Source: Coptis chinensis
Lineage: Eukaryota; Streptophyta; Magnoliopsida; Ranunculales; Ranunculaceae
Assembly (NCBI GenBank): GCA_015680905.1
Contig: CM027378.1
Span: forward strand, 2,108,001-2,172,000
DNA: 64,000 nucleotides
Direction of reading: 5' to 3'
The notes under the pieces were generated by a model, which was not told the origin of the DNA, did no database searches, and saw only the letters and a list, made by a program, of their open reading frames with translations. This document shows, in pieces, positions 55,174 to 64,000 of this stretch (position 1 is its first letter; every line of letters begins with the position of its first letter). The position numbers and the translations under genes were made by a program.

Positions 55174-58100
55174 GTGGTTTACACCTTCACTCACAATAAA
55201 AAAACCTCGATCTCAATGAGGTCCATATTTTGGAACATCAGAGGAATTGCGAACGACAAGTCGCAAAATAGGCTTTCGAAGCTCATCAATAAATGGGATC
55301 CTGACATAGTAGGTATTGCCGAACCTATGATCAGCCCTGATGATTTATCCAAGTCTTATCTCCAATCATTGGGAATGAGTTCTTGCTTCTTCTACAACAC
55401 TAGTCCAAATAGAGTTCCTAACATTTGGCTTTTCTGGAAGACAACAGTTGCTACTCCGAATATGATACATTGCTCCAATCAACAGTTAACAGTGGAGATA
55501 GATGGAGTGCTTTTGTCTATTATTCATGCTCATTGCATCTATGTGAATCGGAGGCAACTATGGATGGATCTTCATCAGCTAAGCCTCATGAACCTTCCAT
55601 GGTTAATTCTTGATGATTTTAATGCTTATCTGAGTTACTCAGACAAACAGGGAGGCCATCAACCATCTACAGCAGCGATGTCTGATTTCAGAGATTTTGT
55701 TGGTTCCAATCACTTGATGGAAGCTCCTTGCAATGGGTTTCACTTCTCTTGGTGGAACAAGCAAGTCGGGCGACTTAAAATTCTGGGTAAACTGGACAAG
55801 ATGTTCTTCAATATTCTATGGAGCTCCAAATACCCGGGATGGAACTATAAGGTATGCAACAGGCTATGCTCGGATCATTCTCCTATAGTGGGTCGAAGCG
55901 TAGATATTCCTCGACCAAAAAATATTCCCTTCAAATTTTTCAACATGTGGTGTTCACACTCAACTTTCAGAGATACGGTTCAAGCAAATTGGGATGTTCC
56001 TATGTCAGGACATTCAATCTATATTCTGACACAAAAACTTAAGCGACTGAAAAGCACTTTGAAAGTTTGGAACAGGGAGATATTCGGTAACATCAAATTT
56101 CAAGTTGAAGAAGAATCCAAGAGTCTAGAGCAGATGCAAAAACATTTTGAACAAGGGAGCATGAATGAGGAGTTCACTATGCAAATGGTGAATCAAGAGA
56201 ACAAGGTTGAGCAATTGCTAGAACAAGAACAGATGTTCTGGAGGCAGAAAGTAGGAGCCAGTTGGGATAATGATAATGATCGAAGCACCAAGTTCTTTCA
56301 TGCAATGGCAAATAGCAATAGAAGCAAATCTATGATATTGGAACTGAAAAACAATGAGGGGAACACACTCAGCACTCAGGAGGATATCGGAGAGTTCTTG
56401 GCCAAGCACTATGAGGATAAATTCAAAAAATGGGAGCATGAGATTGATTGGAGTCTAATTCAAAATATGCCTCAGGCAATTTCAGATGATGACAATGAAA
56501 AGATATCTTCCATCCCATCAGCACAAGAAGTGAGGGCAGCGGTTTTTCACCTTAAAGTGGACAGCTCCCCAGGCCCTGATGGTTTTACGGGCTTTTTTTT
56601 TCAACAATGCTGGGACATTGTGGAATATGATTTGGTCAGAGCTATAAGATATTTCTTCATCAAATCTCGGCTGCCTATGGGAGTTAACTCGAACTTCATT
56701 GTGTTAATCCCTAAAGAAAAGAATGCCAACCAGGTTAACAAATTCAGGCCTATTTGTCTTTCTAATTTTGTGTTCAAGATCATCACCAAGATTCTCGCCA
56801 TAAGATTGAGCCCAATTGCAGAAAGGATCATTAGCAAGGAGCAATATGGTTTCAACCCAAATAGAAACTCTCAGCAAGCCATTAGGTTAGCCTCCGAGTT
56901 AATCAATGAGCTGTAAACACCTCGGCATGGGGGAAGTTTAGCAATCAAGATCGACATTTCTCAAGCTTTTGATACAATGGATTGGGAATTTATGGGTAGT
57001 CCTACGGCATGTGGGATTCTGTGATATATGAATTCAATGGCTAGAAGGAGCTTTCCCTAGCAACTCAATGTCTATAATGCTCAATGGTGGACCGAAAGGT
57101 CATTTTTCTGTTGAGAGAGGGCTGAAACAGGGTGATCCACTATCTCCAATGCTTTTTGCGATAGCAGAGGACTGTTTAAGTAGAAACATCAGCAAGCTTG
57201 TCCACGAGAAGAAGATTCGGCATATGGTGGTTAATGGTAAATACTGCAGTCCATCACACCTAATGTTTGCCGATGATATTTTCTTGTTCAGTAATGCTAA
57301 CATGAAATGCACCAGACAGATTGTCAAGATTCTTAATAGATATCAAGACTCGTCTGGACAAATCATTAACAAGGACAAATGCAAGATTTTTCTCAGCCCA
57401 ATGACAAACAGACGGAAACAGCTAATACAGGAGACTTTGAATATCAAGGAAGGAAAACTGCCTGAAAAGTACCTAGGGGTACCTCTAGTCATGGGGAGAG
57501 CAACGAAAGTAGCACTTGCTCCTTTGGTGGATAAGATCAGAAGAAAAGCTTCGGGATGGGCCGGCAAATTACTATCTTTCCAAGGAAGGGTAGTCCTTGC
57601 ACGACATGTTCTAAACAGCATCCCAGTGCATAATATGGCTATATACAAGTGGCTGAAATTAGTGATAAAGGAATGTGAAGCTATTATCAGAAATTTCATT
57701 TGGAGCGGAAACTCGGCAGAATGGAAATCTATCACGGTATCATGGGAGAAAGCATGCAAGCCTACAGAGGAAGGGGGACTGGGGTTAAGAAGACTGCAAG
57801 ATATAAATCTCTCAATGTTTATGAAACAAGTGTGGAGTCTTCTAACAGAGGATTGTGATTGGGCGTCCTTCATGAAAGGTAAATATACCAATCGAACAGG
57901 GGGATGGTCAAATTACAAAACCTCCACTGTTTGGAATGGTATCAAATGGGCACTAAGTGAGATGAAACATCTTCATGGATGGACGGTGGGCAATAGCACC
58001 TCTATCAATCTCTGGAGAGAGAACTGGATGTTGAATAAACCGCTCTGCGACTTCTTTCAGGAAGAGCGAAAAGAGATTGTCAAGTTTTAGTCAAAGCTTA

Positions 58101-59332
58101 GTGAGTGTATTCAGGGAGATAACTGGAATTTTTCGGTAAACATGACTCAACTGTTGCAGCAAATGGGCATAGAACTGGGCACTCTCCCGCAGCCAAATAG
58201 TGCAAGAGAGGATACAAGGGTATGGGTAGGTTCTTCTACTGGGAACTTCACAGTTTCGGAAGCTCATGACGCCATCAGAAAGAAATTAGCCAAACCAGCA
58301 TGGTGTAAATTCATATGGGGCTCAAAAACTCTACCGAAAACACAAGGGATTGCATGGAAGCTGGCACACGGCACAACCCGAACAGATGATCAACTCCAAA
58401 GGAGAAAAATGCAGCTGGCTTCTAGATGTTGCATCTGCCACAATCAGCAAGAAACTCAGAAGCATATTCTCTTTCAATGTACTCTGGCCAAAACAGTATG
58501 GAACTATGCTCGAGACATTTTCAACACTTGCAAGAACCCAGAATCATTTCAGGATGTGCAGCAGTAAGGTAAACACTACAGCTCCCTCATACTTGATATG
58601 TGGAAAGCTTGTTCTATTACTATGATGGTGAGTCTTTGGAAGAACCGAAACAAAGTGCTTTACGACAATAAAGCCTCAAGCTTATCGCACATTTGCTTTT
58701 TAGCAAGACGAGCAATCATTCGAGCTCACCACAGATCTACAGGGCATATGGAGAACTCGGTTCATGATTTAAAGATTCTTAGAGTCTTCAACCTTCAACA
58801 CAAGCTGAGAAGAGCACCGAAAATCATTGAATGTTTCTGGACTCTTCCTCCACCTGGAATATTAAAGGTAAATACTGATGGGTGCTCGAAAGGGAATCCT
58901 GGGAGATCAAGTTGGGGAATGGTTATGCGAAACTATAAGGTTGAATTCTTAGGTGCAGCGGCAGGAGGTCTGGGGGTCAATATTAACTACATGGCTGAAA
59001 CAGTCGTTATTATGGAAGCTGTACACAAGGCGCATTCGCTGGACCTAGGATGGAAATATATATGGGTGGAAAGTGACTCAAAATCTGTAGTCTAAGCATT
59101 TCAGGAGAATAAGGTACATTGGAGAGTCCGAGAAAGGTGGAAAACTATGATGGAGCAGGCAGCATGGATCAATGTCACAGCCACTTGGAGAGAGACTAAC
59201 CTTGGAGCTGATAGCTGCTCTAAACATGGGGCTAACTTGGCTCAAGGTGAAAGAAAATGGTGGGATAGTAGACCACTCTTCATGAAGAATCTAGAGAATC
59301 ACTACACCACTTATTTTCGTTTTGTCCACTAG
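55174..59332 (+). pseudogene. LINE-2 ORF2: endonuclease, reverse transcriptase, RNase H
   Basis: The first frame (55174-56916, 580 codons) has the endonuclease FWNIRGIAND, WLILDDFNAYL (D where G is usual), CSDHSPIV, then the RT start SSPGPDGF, FRPICLSNFVFKIITKILA. It stops at 56916. IKIDISQAFDTMDWEF lies in a broken stretch, then 57068-58090: GLKQGDPLSPMLF, MFADDIFLF (57262 on), KYLGVPLVMG. Next are the zinc-binding region CCICHNQQETQKHILFQC (58429 on) and RNase H KVNTDGCSKGNPGRSSWGMV (58866 on), VESDSKSVV, ending 59332. At least four stops or frameshifts. Confidence 0.88.
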
Positions 59333-59667
59333 ATCATTAATGTTTTAGGAAAGGTACACATATGATGTAACCTTCATTAAACAGTTCTTAATATGTAACT
59401 TCCACTTTTGTAACCCTTATTCTTTATTAATCAATTACCTTTAGCAAAAAAAAAAAAAAAAAAAAGTTTGTGAGTACCTTCACTGGAAAACTCTCACGAG
59501 GCTATAACTCGTCCACTAGGGAATTCTTAGTGGTTTAAGGCCTTGTTGCATATGGTCAATGTAATCGCACTCGGTGAAACGAGATTAGTTAGAACTCCAT
59601 TTTTGGTCACTTATTCTAATTTCTCATATTTTCTTGAGGACAAGCAAAATCCTGTTTGGGGGTGGTT
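59333..59667 (+). other. LINE-2 3' UTR, then element b polypurine region
   Basis: To 59465 the LINE 3' UTR and poly-A tail. From 59466 element b resumes at GTTTGTGAGTACCTTCACTG and ends in the polypurine module TTGAGGACAAGCAAAATCCT then GTTTGGGGGTGGTT. Confidence 0.75.
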
Positions 59668-61241
59668 TGATAAGAGTCCAAAACTGTAGTTTTAACCCCT
59701 TTAACAATATCACTTTTGACCAATTATGTGATTAATAAGTAAGAGTTAGTACTATTATCATGTTCTTGTGTATTTCAGGCATTGGAGTCGAATATGTGTA
59801 GAAATGCACCCCTTTTGCGAGATAAAGGAGCAAGGGTTGGTTACTAAGAAGTTCTATGATAAAAGGCCAAGATTTAAGGAAAAAAGCCTTTTTAAAGCCC
59901 GGTCAAAGCTAAAAAGTCAAAGTCAACACGGGCAGAAACAGCGTACAAAAGTCAGCAGAACTTCCGAAGGCCGTATCTTTAGACTCAGACCTCGGAATTG
60001 GGCCTACCTTACGTCAAAACGACCGGCTCGGAAAGAGATTTCAAATGGTCCAAGCTTTGACCCAATTAGAGGAGCAGAAGTGGGCGAAAAGTCTGTGTAA
60101 GTCAAATCTAGCTGAAAAAGCCTCTGTGGACTGAAGAAATTGGGTTTTGGGCTCGATTTTCCGGCCCAAAACATGGCTCCTCAGCCCATGCACGAAAAAG
60201 TAGATCTGGTCTCCTCCATTTGGATGGAGAAGACTTAGCTCTTAAGGATAGTTAGATATAGATTAGAAAATGAGGTTAGACTCCATTAGTTTTTTTGAGT
60301 AGCTTGTTTTAGATCTAGTTTTTACCTTTAATTAATTAATGTTAGAACAAAGTAGATTATTATTTAGAATCACTATTAGTTTTATAATAAAGTATTAGTT
60401 TTCATTTCAATTTAGTTATTGATTAAATTCTTATTTAGTTTTAGTTGTTTTAAATTCATAAATTAGGTTGTCTTCATTTTGATTCTTAGACTATTGTTAA
60501 AATTAGATTTATAAAGTTTAAATTAGTTATTAAATTATAACTTGTTATTATTGTTCTTGTGTTGGGAATGATAGTATAATGATATTAGGCTAATCCCCTC
60601 ATTAGAGGGAGTGATTATGAAGCTTAATGAGGAATAGATTGCTTAGTAGAATTGTTTAATTGTGTATGTATTTCAACGAGTTTAGTTTATTGTATGACTT
60701 CCAAAATAAGCATATAGTAAATTAAACTAGGGATTACTATAATTAAGTCGAGAGACTTGATTGTAATAATCCTACATGCTAGTAATAATGACTATAGAGA
60801 TGTAGGTTGTTGCTAGGGATGATAAAGGTTGACGCTTTAGGTTGAATCATTGTGTGAAAACCTAAATATGATCTCTTTTCAATGAATAATTCGATTCTTG
60901 CATGAAACTAGTCATCAGGTGGATTGATTACTCTTCTCTATAGCTTTCTCTTCCATCAAAACCGTATTTTTATTTGTTTAGTTAATTTAGATTTATTTGA
61001 ATCCATCGTATAATCGTAGAATAGAAATTTCACATCACACATTACTCTCACCATTGTTCCTTTTGGTTGGATTAGTTGAATTCAATTTATGTCTTGATGG
61101 TTTATGAGTGGAACGAATCCGTACTCCTTTTATATTACTTCATTATTTGAGAGTAGGAATATTGATCTAAGCACTTGTTTATGTGATTGATTATTTGTGT
61201 TTATGCATAGATAGTTAGTTTGTATAAATTTGCTATTGTCA
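59668..61241 (+). repeat. 3' LTR of element b
   Basis: 1574 bp, TGATAAGAGTCC to GCTATTGTCA. Strongly diverged from the LTR at 27834 and ending like element c (TTGTCA). The segment that carries TATAAAAACA in other LTRs (after GGATCTG) is replaced here by GATCTGGTCTCCTCCATTTG (60203-60222), with no TATA box. Confidence 0.8.
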
Positions 61242-62501
61242 CAAACCAAACCAGATCTAAAACACATCCACTCTAAAAAAAAGGGTTATACAAACAACCG
61301 AGAGTGACAAAAAAATAATGATCACATATGCTTTGAGGGACATATAATATAAGAGAAGCGGGGGGAGTAGTAATGAAACTCTGCCCATGTCGGTCGTATT
61401 CAAATTTTCCTTTTATGTCGGCTTTCCGTGCCTCCTCATTGCTCATCCTTGAGCTTTGGATTAATGCTCATCCCACGCAGATGTGTATAATTGATTTATA
61501 GCAAAATTGATTGGTCCCAATGAAGGAATAAGTAGATAACTATGTTAATTGCAAGAATGCCCCATCAGCTCAACTATATGTATTGCCTATAACTCTAGCT
61601 ATGACCTACTACTGCTTGTTCAATACACTTTGTTGTTACTGCCAATGACCTACTGTTGCTTATTTTGATTGATAAGTGTGTGCTAAAATTGTAGTGTGTA
61701 TTGGTTATGATTATGTGTAAAGTGAGAGACTAGTGAGTGTGTGTGTGTGTACTACCAAGTGTATGTTGTTAGTGTGAGTGAGTGTGTGCCTTATTTTATT
61801 GTGAAGTGAGTATGTTGATTCGTAGAGTGTTGTGTGAGAGTGTTTTTGTGAGAAATTAGTATATATGGTCTGTTTGAGTGCAGTGAGTGTGTGCTGTGGG
61901 ATGATTGGCATCACACACTCTTGCACCAGTTCACACTGCTCACAATTATCCCACTGCACACACAAGAAAAGTTCAAGTGCAATATGAACCTTCTTACGTG
62001 TACAAAGGACCATGCCATGGAAAAATGACTCAACAATCCATCATAGACACGCACACACACAAGTCTAGACCTAGAGAGTAGTGACTACCTTTCTACCATG
62101 GACACAAAGTAAGCCTGACACCACATCAAGCACGAGCAACACATACATAGATTAAAGTAGCTATGGACACAAAGCATGCCTAATATATAAAAAGAATATA
62201 TAACTATCATAAAATAACTAAAAGCATAAAGATGTAACACAAAAGTGCTTTCCCCGCACCTGGTGGTACATAAATAATGACTCTTTCTCATAGTCATGGT
62301 AATAAATATGGTCAGATTTGCGGCGACTGCAAAATACAGAAAGGTCTTGTAAGGATAACTAGAACATCAAGTCCAGGATAAATTATCTTTGGAGGAGAAA
62401 CCCCAAGACTCTAACTGGCAACTCAATAACCTAAGGAGATAAAAACAGTGTACAGAAAAATTAATCAACACATTGACGGAATCACACCCAAAACATGTAT
62501 T
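61242..62501. other. Low-copy-looking DNA with GT/AC-rich segment
   Basis: No similarity to the other elements in this window and no convincing gene. Contains (GT)n-rich DNA at 61735-61790, a near-perfect inverted repeat (61887-61902 and 61948-61963, one mismatch), and an (AC)n stretch at 62047-62060. Short ORFs run through the repeats and are not supported. This may be host intergenic DNA or an unrecognised element. Confidence 0.4.
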
Positions 62502-63103
62502 TGATGTGACAAGGACTAAGACACAGCACCAATTTGTAGAGAAAACGATGTTTTTTTCTATCTGGTGTGAAGGGCACGACCCGCGCTCATGAGGTTTTGA
62601 CCTCCAGTGATTTAAGCGCAACCCGCGCTCCACTTTGCCTAGTCGAGGGCGCGACCCACGCTCATGAGTTATTTCAGCACGAATTTGCCCTTTTTCGGAA
62701 GTTTTCTGAAATAGTATAAATATAGGTTTTTTCTGTGGAAACCTAACTTTTCCAAAACTAAGAAAGAGAGAGATTATAAGAGAGCAATTCTTTGTGAGTT
62801 GACTATTCATTCTTTGTGAGTAGATTGAGAGACTTGTAATCTGTTACTCCGGACATCTAGTAAAGCTTGGAACTCGTAGTGTGGAAGTAGGCAAATTACC
62901 GAACCACAATATATCTCGTCTTGTGGTTTGTTCTTCTTTTATATTAATTGTTTTACTTTATATGCTTGTTATTTGATATTGAGAAGTGTTGGGATATTGC
63001 TTGGAAGGTGTTGAAGTCTTGTCTAGTAAGAAGGATTGGTCCTTGTGTAGGATTGATCTATTATAGTAGGTAATGTTGTTTTCGCAGTGTTATATTCACA
63101 ACA
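62502..63103 (+). repeat. 5' LTR of copia2
   Basis: About 602 bp. The end (TTCACAACA) is fixed by the adjacent primer site. The start TGATGTGA is inferred from its near-complementarity to the end. Three GC dyads (62572-62588, 62614-62630, 62647-62663) lie upstream of a TATA box TATAAATA at 62715-62722. Confidence 0.75.
62715..62722 (+). promoter_or_regulatory. TATA box of the copia2 LTR
   Basis: TATAAATA in GAAATAGTATAAATATAGG, with the GC dyads 50-140 bp upstream. Confidence 0.6.
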
Positions 63104-63105
63104 AT

Positions 63106-63117
63106 TGGTATCAGAGC
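63106..63117 (+). other. Primer binding site of copia2 (initiator tRNA-Met)
   Basis: TGGTATCAGAGC, the perfect copia consensus, two bases after the LTR. Confidence 0.9.
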
Positions 63118-63240
63118 ATATGTTTACGACCTAGGATTTTGAGTTTAGCACTCAAAATTTGTATAGACAAGGTGTTCGATTAAATTCCAAAGTGAAATTA
63201 TTTTTGGGTTATTGTGTGTAACTTGAAAGATAGCTCCCAG

Positions 63241-64000
63241 ATGTCAAACGCAAGGTTTGAAGTAGAGAAGTTTAATGGGAAGAATAACTTTGGGATTTGG
63301 CAAGTCCAAGTAAAGGACATCCTCATCTAACAAGGCTTGCACAAGGCTTTAAAGGGGATTAAATCTAAGGCGGCAAATATGAGTAATGATGATTGGGAAG
63401 AGTTCAATCTTCAGGCTTGTTCATCAATCTGGTTATGTCTTGCTAATGAGGTCATGTATAGTGTGATGGGAGAAAATACCGCTGCCGGTATTTGGCTCAA
63501 ACTAGAGTCTATGTATATGACCAAGAGCATGACGAACAAGATGTACCTTAAGAAGCGTCTTTATCGGTATATGATGGTCGATGGTTCAACGATGCAAGAG
63601 CAAGTTAGTGAGTTCCGTCGACGTCTAGCGGATTATTTGAATGTTGGTATGAAGATGGATGATGAGGATTAAGCGGCATGTTTGATATTCTCCTTGCCAA
63701 AAAGCTATGAACATCTAATGACTACATTTATGAACAGAGAAGTCGTCGATCTTGACGAAGTTCAAAGTGCACTTCTTTCTTATAAGTTGATGAAGAAGAC
63801 ACGTGTAAAGAATAGAGCTGATGCAGGTCAGGGGCTAGTGGCCAGAGGAAATTCGTCTGAACAGAATTCTACAAGTAATGAGAATTCTAGGTCTAAGTCA
63901 ATGAAGCCTTTAAAACATGTACAGTGCTACAATTGCAATTAAAAGGGACATTACGCAAGTAATTGTCCTCACCCGAAGAAAGAGAACAAGAGAGATGGTC
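63241..64000 (+). pseudogene. gag: copia2 gag (nonsense-mutated, cut by window end)
   Basis: Starts MSNARFEVEKFNGKNNFGIW at 63241. Core: IWLKLESMYMTKSMTNKMYL, EQVSEFRRRLADYLNVGMK, FSLPKSYEHLMTTF (UBN2-type copia gag), then the zinc knuckle CYNCN-stop-KGHYASNCP (63925-63970). In-frame stops: TAA after LI near 63328, TAA after DDED at 63670, and TAA inside the knuckle at 63940. At least the first and third are explained by a single C-to-T change in CAA. Gag packages the element RNA. Confidence 0.88.

Larger units (their letters stand above)
53151..59465 (+). mobile_element. LINE-2: plant L1-type LINE, nearly full length
   Basis: About 360 bp of leader, ORF1, ORF2 and a 3' UTR ending in a poly-A tail (59445-59465). 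Inserted in element b. No target duplication is visible; about ten target bases (TATAGATGAA in the relatives) are missing at the site. Different from LINE-1 in ORF1 and in sequence. Confidence 0.88.
29312..61241 (+). mobile_element. Element b: Athila-type element, chimeric and multiply interrupted
   Basis: Internal pieces: 29312-31941, 52169-53150 and 59466-59667, then a 3' LTR at 59668-61241. Interrupted by LINE-1 (with element c inside), copia1 and LINE-2. It lacks the primer site and the first half of gag and also lacks ORF-Y and ORF-X. Its 5' and 3' LTRs belong to different subfamilies (ends TTTTATCA and ATTGTCA), so it is a recombinant. Confidence 0.7.
62502..64000 (+). mobile_element. 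copia2: 5' end of a Ty1-copia element
   Basis: LTR, initiator tRNA-Met primer site and gag; continues beyond the window. Sequence of gag is Tnt1/Tork-like and unrelated at nucleotide level to copia1. Confidence 0.85.

Noticed and set aside
61242..61246. CAAAC as target duplication of element b
   Set aside because: The matching left copy would lie outside the window, and b's left LTR is shared with H1; it cannot be tested here.
61711..62297. Possible host genes in 61242-62501
   Set aside because: The open frames run through GT/AC repeats, have no domain and no recognisable gene structure.

Overview
This window is plant nuclear DNA made almost entirely of nested retrotransposons. Evidence for a plant is the Athila-type gag-protease, the Tat/Ogre-type gag and protease, copia polyproteins primed by initiator tRNA-Met, and L1-type LINEs ending in a plant-style RNase H. 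It is probably an angiosperm, perhaps a eudicot, and a gene-poor heterochromatic region; that is inference. I recognise no host protein gene. Only about 61242-62501 looks free of an obvious transposon.

Layout. H1 is the 3' part of an Athila-type element (1-2432, resuming 27220-29311). It is interrupted by a rearranged Athila-type element, element a (2433-27219), flanked by the 5-bp duplication GACGT. Element a is interrupted by a Tat-type gypsy element (7142-18608, duplication CATAG). H1's terminal LTR (27834-29311) abuts a third Athila-type copy, element b, whose pieces run to 61241. Element b was split by LINE-1 (31942 to about 46532), which was itself split by Athila-type element c (32871-42418, minus strand, duplication AAAGG). 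A copia element (copia1, 46538-52163, minus strand, duplication AAGCC) landed in the target duplication of LINE-1. A second LINE (LINE-2, 53151-59465) also sits in element b. The window ends in the 5' part of a second copia element (copia2, from 62502).

The Athila-type copies form one family with LTRs beginning TGATAAGAGCCC and a short 13-nt primer site matching tRNA-Asp. They carry gag and an aspartic protease but no reverse transcriptase, RNase H or integrase. Some copies add downstream ORF modules (ORF-Y, ORF-X), each followed by a purine tract resembling the polypurine tract. ORF-X has a TATA-like leader and is followed by a predicted short 3'-UTR intron. They look like non-autonomous elements mobilised in trans by a relative.

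The most unusual structure is at 24053-27219. Two LTRs lie head to head and are joined through a copy of nearly the whole tRNA-Asp primer. The other end of the same insertion carries a foldback of LTR tails (2433-3080), and the target duplication GACGT brackets the entire 24.8-kb unit. This fits integration of an aberrant reverse-transcription product in which the tRNA primer was copied instead of removed. A second unexplained signal is a GC-rich dyad, GAGCGCGACCCGCGCTC, present in the leaders or U3 regions of Athila-type and both copia elements.
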